The position numbers were made by a program, and so were the translations under genes. The notes beneath the pieces were generated by a model. The model saw only the letters and a program-made list of their open reading frames with translations. It was not told the DNA's origin and did not search any database. A stretch of 64,000 nucleotides of DNA from contig CAJTIU010000004.1 of NCBI GenBank assembly GCA_910576335.1, positions 186,001-250,000 on the forward strand, written 5' to 3'. Origin of the DNA: Lachnospiraceae bacterium. Its GTDB lineage: Bacteria > Bacillota > Clostridia > Lachnospirales > Lachnospiraceae. Shown here one piece after another: positions 17,865-27,039 of the stretch (positions are counted from its first letter, which is position 1; each line of letters starts with the position of its first letter).

Positions 17865-18728
17865 ATGACCCGTGAAGAATTATACCAGTCCATCTACACA
17901 CACGATACAATCTATCTGCCTCCCCATGAGGAGGGGGATGTGCCGCTGGAGGTCTCTCTTGGCTGCAGCTGGCATAAATGTACTTTCTGCGATTTTGCCA
18001 GGGATGCCTTTCAGATACATCCGCTGGAAAAACTAGAGCAGAGCCTCCGCGTCCTTGCCGCCCTGCGCCCGGATGACCGCCGGATGTTTTTCCTTGGGGA
18101 AAATGTATTCTGCATGGAAGCAGAAAAGCTTCTTTCTATTATAGAGCTTGCCAGTACTTACATGCCTAATCTCAAAGAATATGCCATGTACTCCCGCATT
18201 GACGATATTTTAAGAAAAACAGATGAGGAGCTTGTGCTTCTGCGAAAGAAAGGAGTGGAAGCGCTTCACATCGGTGTGGAAAGCGGCAGTGATTCCATCC
18301 TGGCGGAACGTAAGAAAGGCATCACCTCCGCCCAGACGGTAGAGGCGCTTCTTCGCCTTGACAGGGCAGGCATCGCCTATTATCTGACGGTGATTCCCGG
18401 GCTTGGCGGAAAGACCTATTCGTATATGAATGCTATTGAAACTGCAAGAATGTTAAATAAAGTGCACCCCCGAAATATCTGGTGCCTGAAGCTTAAGCTG
18501 TGGGAGGACACACCCCTTTATAAAGAGGCTCAGTCCGGATCCTTTGATATGATGACGCCAAAACAGATTATAAAAGAAGAACGCCTTCTCATTCAGAATC
18601 TCTCTGTCACGGACTGCCTGTTCGAGGACACAACTGTCCTCGATAAATATACAATCAGGGGCATGCTCCCTGAGCAGAAGGACGTACTGCTCCATGCCAT
18701 TGATTACCTGCTGAGCCTGGAAAATTAA
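17865..18728 (+). CDS. Radical SAM protein with CX4CX2C cluster motif
   Basis: 287 residues from the ATG at 17865, chosen over an upstream in-frame ATG because AAAAAGGAG lies 11 bases before it. The cluster motif reads GCSWHKCTFCDF with cysteines 34, 39 and 42, that is CX4CX2C and not the canonical CX3CX2C. The radical SAM barrel continues with ALHIGVESGSDSIL (SAM-binding beta 4 region) and VIPGLGG. Such COG1032-like proteins are annotated only as radical SAM enzymes; substrate unknown. It converges with the NimA-like gene, overlapping by four bases. Confidence 0.85.
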   Translation: MTREELYQSIYTHDTIYLPPHEEGDVPLEVSLGCSWHKCTFCDFARDAFQIHPLEKLEQSLRVLAALRPDDRRMFFLGENVFCMEAEKLLSIIELASTYMPNLKEYAMYSRIDDILRKTDEELVLLRKKGVEALHIGVESGSDSILAERKKGITSAQTVEALLRLDRAGIAYYLTVIPGLGGKTYSYMNAIETARMLNKVHPRNIWCLKLKLWEDTPLYKEAQSGSFDMMTPKQIIKEERLLIQNLSVTDCLFEDTTVLDKYTIRGMLPEQKDVLLHAIDYLLSLEN

Positions 18729-19201
18729 TATCTGATTCCTGTTCTCCCCGTAAGCCCGCTTACTTCCAGTTTCCAGACGCAGACTACGTCTAACATCTTC
18801 TCCTGAAATTCCCAGTCAGCCTTCCCGGTCTCATGCTTCATAACAGCACACAGCCCCTTTCTCTTTTCCTCCATATCATTTACAATACTGACCCTTCCCT
18901 GGCCTGTAATACTCTGAAAATATGCCGAATACCCACATGCCGAAGCTGCTGTCTTAAGCTCATATCCTGTATCCATCTCAAATCCGGCCACCGGATTCTC
19001 CCTGACAAGCTCCATCTTCCGTCCTTCCCCTGCGCCGTGGAAATAAAGGGTGTATTTTCCGTCCTCACACACATATCCGAAATTTACCGGAACAATATAC
19101 ACCTGGCCTTCACAGGCAAAACCAACTCTGCAGCAATGGCATGCCTCGATGATCTCCAAAAGCTTCTTCTGATCTGTAACTTCTCTTTCTTTTCTTCTCA
19201 T
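18725..19201 (-). CDS. Pyridoxamine 5'-phosphate oxidase family protein (NimA-like)
   Basis: 158 residues from the ATG at 19201, which follows AAGGAGGAGCAGGACA; the longer frame upstream lacks such a site. The start MRRKEREVTDQKKLLEIIEA and the barrel section RVGFACEGQVYIVPVNFGY are the hallmark of the NimA/split-barrel flavoprotein group. Those proteins bind FMN and, in some anaerobes, reduce 5-nitroimidazoles; many are general flavin reductases. It stands just downstream of a MATE pump on the same strand with a 44-base gap and may be co-transcribed. Resistance function is not shown by sequence. Confidence 0.85.
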   Translation of the reverse strand: MRRKEREVTDQKKLLEIIEACHCCRVGFACEGQVYIVPVNFGYVCEDGKYTLYFHGAGEGRKMELVRENPVAGFEMDTGYELKTAASACGYSAYFQSITGQGRVSIVNDMEEKRKGLCAVMKHETGKADWEFQEKMLDVVCVWKLEVSGLTGRTGIRY

Positions 19202-19245
19202 TGTCCTGCTCCTCCTTAAATTGGCGCGAATTGTCATTCTTTGTC

Positions 19246-20601
19246 TTACGCTGCCGGAAGCTTTGCCAGAATCGTCCTGCGCATGGTGATATAGCAGGCG
19301 AGGCCTCCGATAAAGTTGGAAACCGGCTCTGCAAGGAATACCCCTGCCACACCCAGATTGCCTAATCCCGGCAGCAAAAGTGTCAGAGGTACTACGATCA
19401 CTACCTTCCGGAGCATAGAAAAGAAGATTGCCTGCTTTGCCTTATTCAGCGATTTGAACACGCTCTGTCCCGCAAACTGAAATGCCATCATAAAAAACCC
19501 GAAGAAATAAATATGCATGGAAGGCACAGCTGCCCGAACCAGTTCTGTATTGCTGTTAAAAATCCGGATAAAAAATTCCGGGAATACCGAAATAAGCCCC
19601 CAGATCAGCAATGTATATGCAAACCCAAGCTGTGTCATGAAGCGGATTGCCTTTCTCATCCGGTCTGGCTTCTCTGCCCCATAATTGTAGCTGATAACCG
19701 GGGATGCGCCGTCTGAGATCGCAAAGACCGGGGTATGTGCAATCTCACGCACTGAATTCAGAACCGTCATCACACTGATATAAAGATCACCGCCAAAGGT
19801 TTTTAGCATCGTATTGCATACAATCTGTACCAGACTGTTCGTAAATGACATGCAAAAAGTTGAAAATCCTAACTTTATTACTTCGCAGATACAGGCAATG
19901 TCTGGCCGGAATCCCCGGAAACGAAGCTTAAGCTCCGCCTGTTTTCCAGTCAGAAAGTATAATACCCACATGGCTGAAAAAAATTGCGAGATTACGGTTG
20001 CAAGGGCGGCTCCCTTCACCCCCATCTTCAACACAAAGATGAATACCGGATCCAGTATGATATTCGTAACCGCTCCTAAAATCACAGTCTTCATGCCAGT
20101 CCTGGCAAACCCCTGGCTGTTAATATATGGGTTCATTCCAAGGGAAATCATAACAAATACCGTTCCAAGAAGATATATCATCATATAGCCTGAAGCGTAT
20201 GTGTAAGTAGCGTCACTGGCGCCAAACAGATACAGAAGCGGCCTGTGAAAAGCAATCCCTGCCGCAGTCAGAATCATCCCTGTCGAAACCAGCATAAAGA
20301 AAGCATTGTTCATAATATTCTGTGCTTTTTCCGCATCATTCTTTCCCCTGGCGATGGAGCACAGCGGAGCCCCACCCGCCCCAAAAAGATTAGAAAATGC
20401 TGTAACCATTGTAATAACCGGAAAACAAAGTCCAAGCCCTGCCAGAGCAATCGTTCCCTCTCCGGGGATTTTTCCTATGTAAATACGGTCAATAATATTA
20501 TAAAGGAGATTCAGAAGCTGTGCTGCCATCATAGGCGCTGCCACAGCCAGAATATTGCGCTGTACATTCTCACTCCCAAAATCCACCTGTTTCGGCCACA
20601 T
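19246..20601 (-). CDS. MATE family multidrug/cation efflux protein
   Basis: 451 residues with twelve predicted membrane helices in two homologous halves, the normal MATE size. Recognisable landmarks are the N-terminal PMMAAQLLNLLYNIIDRIYIG, the GAGGAPLCSIARGKNDAEKA loop and the matching C-half VISYNYGAEKPDRMRKAI. It exports drugs or metabolites using an H+ or Na+ gradient; the substrate cannot be read. Downstream lies the NimA-like gene. The family A palindrome separates it from dapF upstream. Confidence 0.93.
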   Translation of the reverse strand: MWPKQVDFGSENVQRNILAVAAPMMAAQLLNLLYNIIDRIYIGKIPGEGTIALAGLGLCFPVITMVTAFSNLFGAGGAPLCSIARGKNDAEKAQNIMNNAFFMLVSTGMILTAAGIAFHRPLLYLFGASDATYTYASGYMMIYLLGTVFVMISLGMNPYINSQGFARTGMKTVILGAVTNIILDPVFIFVLKMGVKGAALATVISQFFSAMWVLYFLTGKQAELKLRFRGFRPDIACICEVIKLGFSTFCMSFTNSLVQIVCNTMLKTFGGDLYISVMTVLNSVREIAHTPVFAISDGASPVISYNYGAEKPDRMRKAIRFMTQLGFAYTLLIWGLISVFPEFFIRIFNSNTELVRAAVPSMHIYFFGFFMMAFQFAGQSVFKSLNKAKQAIFFSMLRKVVIVVPLTLLLPGLGNLGVAGVFLAEPVSNFIGGLACYITMRRTILAKLPAA

Positions 20602-20628
20602 ATCCCAATCACTTCCTTAATTATCTAG

Positions 20629-20666
20629 TTGGGGACGGGGTATTTTTAAAAATACCCCGTCCCCAA
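20629..20666. repeat. Family A palindrome, copy 2 (3' of dapF)
   Basis: Perfect 38-bp palindrome: TTGGGGACGGGGTATTTTT and its exact complement with no loop. It ends six bases before the dapF stop codon region and could terminate dapF transcripts. Confidence 0.9.
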
Positions 20667-20672
20667 TTGATC

Positions 20673-21530
20673 TTACAGACTCCTAAGCTTCTCTGCGAAT
20701 TCATTGCTAAGCGTCAGCTTCGCCACGTAGAACACATCACCTGTCATATAGACATTCCAGTCATCTTCTACCTCTACCTGGAGATCTCCTCCAGGCATAT
20801 GGACAACCACCTTGCTGTTTGTCATGCCAAGCTTATAGGCCACGCCTGCTGCCGCACAGGCGCCTGTTCCGGAGGCAAGGGTATATCCGGCTCCTCTTTC
20901 ATATATCTCAATCGACAGATGCTCCTTATCAACCACTTTCATGATCTGGGTATTCACCCGGTTCGGGAAATACCTGGCAAGCTCGGCATAATCTCCGATC
21001 TTGCATACAAGATGCTTCGAAATCTCCCGCATGGGAATTACACAGTGGGGATTCCCGATATTGACACAAGTTACTGGATACAGAGTTCTTCCGAATACCA
21101 TATCCTCGTTTATAACCTCTCTTCTGTCTCCTGTCACCGGAATGTCGTCACTCCAGAAGGATAATTTCCCCATGGACACCCTCAGACGGCTTCCGTCCTC
21201 ATTTAAAAATGTCACCTCTACCGGGCCGTTTCCTGTATACAGCTTAAAATTCTTCTTCTGGATATAACTGGCGTCCTTTAAATATTTCGCAAAGATCCGG
21301 ACACCGTTTCCGCTTGTCTCGGATTCACTTCCATCCGGATTCCACACCTTGACATGCATTCCGTCTTCTTTTAAGACCGGTCCTTCCAGCACGCCGTCCG
21401 CCCCAAGTCCTGCATTACGGTCACAGATCATCTTTACATTCTCTGCTGTCAGTTCCAGTTCATTTTTATTCGGGTCAAATACAACATAGTCATTCCCCAG
21501 TCCATGATAACGCTCCAATACTACCTTCAT
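20673..21530 (-). CDS. dapF: Diaminopimelate epimerase homologue with serine in both catalytic positions
   Basis: 285 residues, the usual DapF length, with the paired-domain fold: GLGNDYVVFD at the start, GLGADG at 41-46, GNPHCV at 159-164. DapF interconverts LL- and meso-diaminopimelate for lysine and peptidoglycan. The two catalytic cysteines normally lie in CGNG and CGTGA. Here they are serines: S73 in TSGNGVRIF and S220 in ASGTGACA. Both codons (AGC, TCC) are unambiguous. Either this lineage uses Ser/Ser chemistry or the protein has another activity. It is monocistronic between a palindrome and an AraC gene. Confidence 0.9.
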   Translation of the reverse strand: MKVVLERYHGLGNDYVVFDPNKNELELTAENVKMICDRNAGLGADGVLEGPVLKEDGMHVKVWNPDGSESETSGNGVRIFAKYLKDASYIQKKNFKLYTGNGPVEVTFLNEDGSRLRVSMGKLSFWSDDIPVTGDRREVINEDMVFGRTLYPVTCVNIGNPHCVIPMREISKHLVCKIGDYAELARYFPNRVNTQIMKVVDKEHLSIEIYERGAGYTLASGTGACAAAGVAYKLGMTNSKVVVHMPGGDLQVEVEDDWNVYMTGDVFYVAKLTLSNEFAEKLRSL

Positions 21531-21748
21531 CTTTTACCTCCATACCGATGCTTACCGCACTCTCTGTTTTTTATATCATAACAGGCATTTTTCATCATTT
21601 CAAGGTGAAATACTGCTAATTATATTGCAAATCCTGCTCTTTCAAGATAAAATGATACAAGCGGCAATAACTCATGCATTTCATGCCTGTATGGAAAAGT
21701 ATGACTCCCTGGTGCGGAGAACACGGAAAAGGAAAGGAGGGTCTTCTT

Positions 21749-22588
21749 GTGGATGAAGCAATGAAAAAAGGTTATCTGAACAGTGAATTCCGTCTGTTTC
21801 ACCTGACAGACCAGGAAACCCATGAGGTGGAATATCATTATCATGATTTTGATAAGATCACAATCTTTATTAAGGGGCAGGTTTCTTATATGATTGAGGG
21901 AAAATCCTATGAATTATCCCCCTATGACATTGTGCTTGTAAAGCATAATGATATCCACCGGCTCAGTGTGGATAATTCGTTCGTCTACGAACGGATCATC
22001 GTCTATATCTCGCCTGGCTTTATGAATGCCTACAAGACGGATTCCTATGACTTAAGCTACTGTTTTCAGAAAGCTGAAAAGGAACATTCGAATGTCCTGC
22101 GGATTCCTTCTTTAGAGAAAAGCTCCCTCTTTGCCTCCATTATCAGGCTTGAAAAGTCTTTTTCAGATGAAAACTATGCTGCAGAGCTGTACCGTCAGGT
22201 ATTGTTTCTGGAATTTATGATCCATCTGAACCGTGCGGCGATAAAAAACCGCCTGGAATTCATTGATACTGACAATCAGAATTCCAGGATGGTTCCCATT
22301 CTTCAATATATTAACGAAAATCTGTCCAGGGATCTGAATATTGACACGCTTGCAGAGCGCTTCTATATCAGCAAATATTATATGATGAGACAGTTCAAGC
22401 AGGAAACCGGCTATACCATGGGCGGTTATATCGCCAGGAAGCGGCTCCTGCTTGCAAAAGAACTCATTTTATCCGGCCTTCCTCTCAAAGAGGCCTGCTT
22501 TTCCTGCGGCTACAGGAACTATTCTACCTTTCAGCGCGCTTATAGGGGGTTATTCGGAGAACCCCCGGGTACATCACTGCGCGGGTAA
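21749..22588 (+). CDS. AraC family transcriptional regulator
   Basis: 279 residues from a GTG (21749) eight bases after AAAGGAGG; an ATG twelve bases later (21761) is the alternative. The N-terminal cupin sensor domain includes VEYHYHDFDKITIFIKG and SYELSPYDIVLVKHNDIHR, and the C-terminal pair of helix-turn-helix motifs contains NIDTLAERFYISKYYMMRQF and CFSCGYRNYSTFQRAYRGLF. The regulator probably binds a small ligand and controls a nearby or distant operon; no target gene adjoins it on the same strand. Its last 49 bases overlap the 3' end of hflX in convergent orientation. Confidence 0.9.
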   Translation: MDEAMKKGYLNSEFRLFHLTDQETHEVEYHYHDFDKITIFIKGQVSYMIEGKSYELSPYDIVLVKHNDIHRLSVDNSFVYERIIVYISPGFMNAYKTDSYDLSYCFQKAEKEHSNVLRIPSLEKSSLFASIIRLEKSFSDENYAAELYRQVLFLEFMIHLNRAAIKNRLEFIDTDNQNSRMVPILQYINENLSRDLNIDTLAERFYISKYYMMRQFKQETGYTMGGYIARKRLLLAKELILSGLPLKEACFSCGYRNYSTFQRAYRGLFGEPPGTSLRG

Positions 22589-23874
22589 AGCTCAGAAGAC
22601 GATGTTCCTGCCATCCGATTTTCCTGCTGCCGGGATACCCTTACCTTTTCATAAAGATCCGCTGGTACATAGGCGCTTATAAAGACACCGCCCTCCTGAT
22701 ACTCCTCTTCCATAAGTTCGCCGTATTTACGAATCAGCTGGAGCTTTCCGATCTCGTCATAGGGATACAGCGCTTCCACTGCCACCTTCTGCTCTCTGAG
22801 CACTGCCTCCATAATTCCCAAGAGTTCCTCTATGCCCTCCCCGGTCTTTGCAGACAGCTTCACGGTGTAATCTGCACGGAAATCCCGTATGACCGGCATT
22901 TCTCTTACCTTATCCTGCTTATTGAAAACCGTAATGACAGGCTTGTCTTTTACTCCCAGGTTCTCCAGTGTCTCATACGCAATATACATCTGACTGTCCA
23001 TCTGAGGGTTTGACACATCCACCACATGCAGGATAAAATCCGCATACTTTGCCTCCTCAAGAGTACTGCGGAAAGCATCAATCAGATGATGTGGCAGCTT
23101 CCTGATAAACCCTACCGTATCCGTCAGAAGCAGTTCCTGTCCCCCCGGAAGCTTCAGATTCCTTGTAGTTGGATCGAGTGTGGCAAATAACTGATCCTCT
23201 GCCAGTATCCCTGCATCCGTAAGGGTATTAAGAAGCGTAGACTTTCCTGCATTCGTATAGCCCACAATGGCGGCCACCGGTATATGGCTGCGGCTTCTCT
23301 GTCCTCTCGTAATCTCCCGGTGGCGTTTCACATCCTTTAATTCCCGGTTCAAAGCAGAGATCCTTCTCTGTATCAGCCTCCGGTCTGTCTCCAGCTTTTT
23401 CTCTCCCGGTCCTCTCGTTCCGATACCGCCTCCAAGTCTTGACATAGCGGTTCCAAAGCCCCGTAATCTTGTCTGACGGTACTTAAGCTGCGCCAGCTCC
23501 ACCTGAAGCTTTCCCTCACTGGTAGATGCACGCGATGCAAAGATGTCAAGTATCAGAAGTGTCCTGTCCATCACCTTCACATCCAGCTCATCCTGAAGAT
23601 TCTTCATCTGTGCCGGAGAAAGTTCGTCATCACAGATAATTCCCGTGGCATCCCGCTCCCACAGAAGATCCTTGATTTCAACCAGCTTTCCTTTCCCCAC
23701 ATAAGTCCCCGGATGTACCTGTTCGCGTGACTGTATGACTGCACCCACTGTCCGGGCTCCTGCTGTCTGGACAAGCTCCGCCAGCTCCTGCAGAGAATTT
23801 TCCGTCTCCTCCTGCCCGGAGGTATTCACCCCGACCAGAAGAACCCTCTCTGTTTTCTGTTTTAATTCTATCAT
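22540..23874 (-). CDS. hflX: Ribosome-associated GTPase HflX
   Basis: 444 residues. The N-terminal HflX domain has DELSPAQ and GTRGPGEKKLETDRR, and the G domain has G1 GYTNAGKS (205-212), the switch FATLDPTTR, DTVGFIRKLP (G3) and NKQDK (G4). HflX binds 50S ribosomes, rescues stalled 70S particles and is linked to heat and antibiotic stress. The final 20 or so residues (rich in Ser, Pro and Gly) overlap the end of the AraC gene and extend a little beyond the usual C-terminus. Only 13 bases separate its stop from... the start lies 13 bases downstream of no other gene: the TPR lipoprotein gene on the same strand begins at 24412 and ends 13 bases before hflX starts. Confidence 0.96.
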   Translation of the reverse strand: MIELKQKTERVLLVGVNTSGQEETENSLQELAELVQTAGARTVGAVIQSREQVHPGTYVGKGKLVEIKDLLWERDATGIICDDELSPAQMKNLQDELDVKVMDRTLLILDIFASRASTSEGKLQVELAQLKYRQTRLRGFGTAMSRLGGGIGTRGPGEKKLETDRRLIQRRISALNRELKDVKRHREITRGQRSRSHIPVAAIVGYTNAGKSTLLNTLTDAGILAEDQLFATLDPTTRNLKLPGGQELLLTDTVGFIRKLPHHLIDAFRSTLEEAKYADFILHVVDVSNPQMDSQMYIAYETLENLGVKDKPVITVFNKQDKVREMPVIRDFRADYTVKLSAKTGEGIEELLGIMEAVLREQKVAVEALYPYDEIGKLQLIRKYGELMEEEYQEGGVFISAYVPADLYEKVRVSRQQENRMAGTSSSELYPRSDVPGGSPNNPL

Positions 23875-23887
23875 ATCTCTCCTGTCT

Positions 23888-24412
23888 TTATCTTGTCTCT
23901 AAAAACTCTGCTTCCTTCGCCGCCTGCTCATCATCGGGGTATTCCTCCGTATATTCGGCAAGCTTTGCTTTGGCATTTTCCCAGTCCTCAAGCTTCTCAT
24001 AGGCAGCGATGATATTGAACCTCATCTCTTTTGTCACCTCACCGGCTCCGTCTCCCACTGCGATTCCCTTCTCGTAGTACGAGACAGCCGATTCTGGATC
24101 CTCAAGCTTAAGCATACATGCACCCATAAGATTATACAATGCGCTGGTCTCCTTCGCCCCGTTATCCAATGCCTGCCTGAAGGCCTCCACAGCGCCTTTA
24201 TAATCCTGAAGCTCCCATTTCGCAATCCCGATTCCCCTCAGGGCATCTCCAATATTGTATTCCTCTTCAACCGCTTTATTCAGATGGGTGACAGCCTCCT
24301 CATACTTTCCATTATTAAGGCTCTCTATCCCGTCTTTATACTCACCCTTCCCGCATCCGGCAAGCAATATGCCGGTAAGCAGCAGGATTATAATTCCCGC
24401 AACACGCTTCAT
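23888..24412 (-). CDS. TPR-repeat lipoprotein
   Basis: 174 residues from the ATG at 24412, preceded by AGGAGG. The longer frame to 24502 overlaps the ATPase gene and lacks a binding site. A lipoprotein signal ends in LLAGC with C20 as the lipidated residue. The mature part holds four or five tetratricopeptide repeats (NGKYEEAVTHLNKAV, QDYKGAVEAFRQAL, DPESAVSYYEKGI, DWENAKAKLAEY). Such proteins are scaffolds on the outer face of the membrane. It lies between a metal ATPase (8 bases upstream) and hflX (13 bases downstream), so the three may form one transcript. Confidence 0.88.
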   Translation of the reverse strand: MKRVAGIIILLLTGILLAGCGKGEYKDGIESLNNGKYEEAVTHLNKAVEEEYNIGDALRGIGIAKWELQDYKGAVEAFRQALDNGAKETSALYNLMGACMLKLEDPESAVSYYEKGIAVGDGAGEVTKEMRFNIIAAYEKLEDWENAKAKLAEYTEEYPDDEQAAKEAEFLETR

Positions 24413-24420
24413 AGTTCCTC

Positions 24421-26286
24421 CTAAGCCGTATACTTTACTACCCACACTGCGTTCAGTACTGCCACGAACATGGCGATGACCTCCACAAGGATTGCCTCCC
24501 ACATTCCGAAATACCCCACCAGGGCGCAGACCAGCACGAGCAGCTTTACAAATAAGGCAAATACGATATTCTGGCTCACAGCCCGAAGTGTCCCCCTGGC
24601 GATGCGGACCGCATCTATAATCTTCGACAGCTCATTCTCCATCAGAATAATTCCCGCCGTTTCAGCTGCTGCCAAAGAATCTGCCGTTCCCAGGGTGATA
24701 CCCACATCCGCGCGCTCCAGCACCGGCGTATCATTAAGACTGTCTCCTACACAGACAAGCCTCCCTGTATCATCCTGAAGAAACAGGAAGTCCTCCAGCT
24801 GCTCCAGCTTTTGGGCCGGTGTCAGGCTTGTATATGCATAATCCATCTCCAGCTCCTTTGCAACATCCATCCCGGAGTCCTCTGTATCTCCGGTCAGCAT
24901 AATCAGCAGGGCCCGGCACTTGCTCCTCAGATAGGAAAGTGTGTCATAAGCATCCTCCCTGATCTCATCCGACAGGATAAAACAGCCTGCATACCACTGG
25001 TCAATCCCCACATACACCACTGTCCCAAAGTCAGTCACTTCCTCATCTGCGAGTACTTCCTTCTCCTCCATCATTTTAAAATTTCCAATATATACTCTTT
25101 TTCCTTCATAGTCCGCACTGATCCCGAAGCCCGGAATCTCTTCGACATTCTGTACCTTTGCGCTGACAATCCTTCCCTCATATGCACTCACTAGAGACTT
25201 TGCAACCGGATGCTCCGAATTACTCTCAATATGTGCAGCCATACAGAGCAGTTCTTCCTCCGTCATGCCCATTGCCTTAATCTCTTCTATCTTGAACATA
25301 CCTTCTGTCAGAGTTCCCGTCTTGTCAAATACAAAAGTATCCGCCCTTGCCAGAGCCTCCAGGTAATTCCCTCCTTTAACTAGAATTCCCTGTTTTGCCG
25401 CTGATACAATTCCTCCGAGGAATGCAACCGGAACAGACATTACAAGCCCGCATGGACATGCCACAATCAGAAAAATCAGCCCCCGGTAAATCCACATATC
25501 CCAATTTCCATATGAAAACGTTGCAGGCGGAACAAACATGACGATCAGCGCACAGACCAGCATAACCGGCGTATAGATCTTTGAAAACCTGGCAATAAAG
25601 TCCTCGCTTCCCGCCTTGTTATTCTGTGCCTGCTCCACCATGTCCATAATCTTTGACGCTGCAGAGCTCTTGTATCCAGACATCACACGCGCTTCCAGCA
25701 CGCCCTCCAGATTCACGCATCCGCCATATATGATGTCTCCCTCCTCAATCGCCTGAGGTACTGTTTCTCCGGTAACTGTCTTTGTATCCACCATACTTTT
25801 TCCAGATACAACCACAGCATCTGCCGGAATTCTCTCTCCCGGCCTGATGATGATCATCTGGTTAAACTGAAGCTGTGAAGGGTCCACTCTTTCCTCCTCG
25901 CCCTGAACCCTGCGCACCGCATAGGCGGGCCGGATGTCAATCATCTCTGCAATGGACTTTTTTGCCCTGACCATGGACACTGCTTCAAAGATCATACCCA
26001 TCTCAAAGAGGATCATGACTAGAACACCTTCCATATACCTGCCCACTCCAAAGGCTCCTATCGTTGCCAGAATAATCATCAGATAATCCACCTGAAGCTT
26101 TTTCTGTGCCAGTCCTTCACTCAGAGCTTCAAACGCCCCGAAGCCAGTCAGAAGATAGATCACCAGGAACATCAGAAACTTATCCTTTTCCGGAATCGTA
26201 AAATGTATTGCCGCTTCGATAAGGCAGCAATACAGAAATACTCCTGCACCATAAATTATACATCGCCGTATCAATTGCTTTGCCAT
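24421..26286 (-). CDS. Heavy-metal P1B-type ATPase without N-terminal metal-binding domain
   Basis: 621 residues. All core elements are present: the transport-site motif CPCGL (277-281), phosphorylation site Asp321 in DKTGTLTEG, the SEHP motif of P1B pumps, the nucleotide-binding domain and GDSLNDTPVLERADVG. Eight membrane helices are expected. It lacks the HMA domain found in the second ATPase of this window. The CPCxxxxSVPVA environment is closer to Zn/Cd/Pb exporters than to copper pumps, but ion choice is uncertain. GDSLNDTP replaces the usual GDGxNDxP, as in some relatives. It starts an operon with the TPR lipoprotein. Confidence 0.92.
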   Translation of the reverse strand: MAKQLIRRCIIYGAGVFLYCCLIEAAIHFTIPEKDKFLMFLVIYLLTGFGAFEALSEGLAQKKLQVDYLMIILATIGAFGVGRYMEGVLVMILFEMGMIFEAVSMVRAKKSIAEMIDIRPAYAVRRVQGEEERVDPSQLQFNQMIIIRPGERIPADAVVVSGKSMVDTKTVTGETVPQAIEEGDIIYGGCVNLEGVLEARVMSGYKSSAASKIMDMVEQAQNNKAGSEDFIARFSKIYTPVMLVCALIVMFVPPATFSYGNWDMWIYRGLIFLIVACPCGLVMSVPVAFLGGIVSAAKQGILVKGGNYLEALARADTFVFDKTGTLTEGMFKIEEIKAMGMTEEELLCMAAHIESNSEHPVAKSLVSAYEGRIVSAKVQNVEEIPGFGISADYEGKRVYIGNFKMMEEKEVLADEEVTDFGTVVYVGIDQWYAGCFILSDEIREDAYDTLSYLRSKCRALLIMLTGDTEDSGMDVAKELEMDYAYTSLTPAQKLEQLEDFLFLQDDTGRLVCVGDSLNDTPVLERADVGITLGTADSLAAAETAGIILMENELSKIIDAVRIARGTLRAVSQNIVFALFVKLLVLVCALVGYFGMWEAILVEVIAMFVAVLNAVWVVKYTA

Positions 26287-26310
26287 TGTCTATTTCCCTT
26301 AATGAAATGA

Positions 26311-26538
26311 TATGATATGATACAAGCGTCAAAAGGTTATGCGTTTCATGCTTGCATGAAAATGCATGGCCTTGGGACGCGCAAAACACCGAGAAGAAGC
26401 CATTTTTCGCAGAAAAATGAGCGGATTCGAGGTGTTTTAGGATTGTGAGAGTGCGCTAGCACGGAACAATCTGTGTATCAGAAGCGTCAAAAGGTTATGC
26501 GTTTCATGCCTGCATGAATAAGCATGGCCTCCTGACAC
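26311..26538. repeat. Two family B copies with an intervening family E unit
   Basis: Copy one (from 26311) reads GATACAAGCGTCAAAAGG then TTATGCGTTTCATGCTTGCA. Copy two (from about 26478) reads GTATCAGAAGCGTCAAAAGG and again TTATGCGTTTCATGCCTGCA. Between them a segment at 26440-26492 (GGATTGTGAGAGTGCGC, CACGGAACAATCTGTG) recurs at 36181-36233. This is the intergenic space between the ATPase and the ArsR-type gene. Confidence 0.75.
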
Positions 26539-26557
26539 CAAAAATCATGCGAATCTG

Positions 26558-26917
26558 CTACTCTGTGATATGCTCCATACCCTGGCTGATAATTGACTGG
26601 ATATGTCCGTCTGCAAGGGAATAGAACACGGTCTTCCCTTCTCTGCGGTTCTTCACCAGTTTCATCTGCTTTAACACCCTGAGCTGGTGCGAGATTGCAG
26701 ACTGGCTCGCCCCGGTCACCTCTGCAAGATCACAGACACACATCTCAGATTCCAGGAGTACGCAGAGAATCCTTATTCTTGTAGTATCCCCAAAAACTTT
26801 ATAAAAATCTGCAAGCTCTCTTAAAAGGTTCTCTTCCGGCATTCTTTTTTTCACCTTTTCTACAATATCATCATGAACATATACAACATCACAGCACTCC
26901 GCTTCGCTTTTCTTCAT
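26558..26917 (-). CDS. ArsR/SmtB family metal-sensing repressor
   Basis: 119 residues with a winged helix at 36-100: VFGDTTRIRILCVLL, then SEMCVCDLAEVTGASQSAIS and HQLRVLKQMKLVKNRREGKT. It has features of both metal sites: Cys60 and Cys62 in CVCDL plus Cys8/Cys9 near the N-terminus, as in CadC, and Asp103, His105, His116 in the last helix, as in the alpha-5 zinc site of CzrA. It is likely a Zn/Cd/Pb-responsive repressor of the adjacent P-type ATPase, whose promoter carries a matching dyad. It lies downstream of that ATPase on the same strand, 122 bases away. Confidence 0.92.
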   Translation of the reverse strand: MKKSEAECCDVVYVHDDIVEKVKKRMPEENLLRELADFYKVFGDTTRIRILCVLLESEMCVCDLAEVTGASQSAISHQLRVLKQMKLVKNRREGKTVFYSLADGHIQSIISQGMEHITE

Positions 26918-26949
26918 ATATTCCTTCCTTTCACTGCCTATCTATTAAT

Positions 26950-26988
26950 TATGCCAAATGGAGAAAATAATTTCAACCATTTGGCATA
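26950..26988. promoter_or_regulatory. Inverted repeat upstream of the ArsR-type gene
   Basis: TATGCCAAATGG (26950-26961) and CCATTTGGCATA (26977-26988) are perfect complements around 15 bases. It could be a terminator of the ATPase gene or an operator of the repressor gene; the arm sequence does not match the ArsR-type dyad found upstream of the ATPase. Confidence 0.5.
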
Positions 26989-27039
26989 AACACAACCAAA
27001 ATTAATACTTTTGTAACATAAACAAGTGCATAAACTCCT

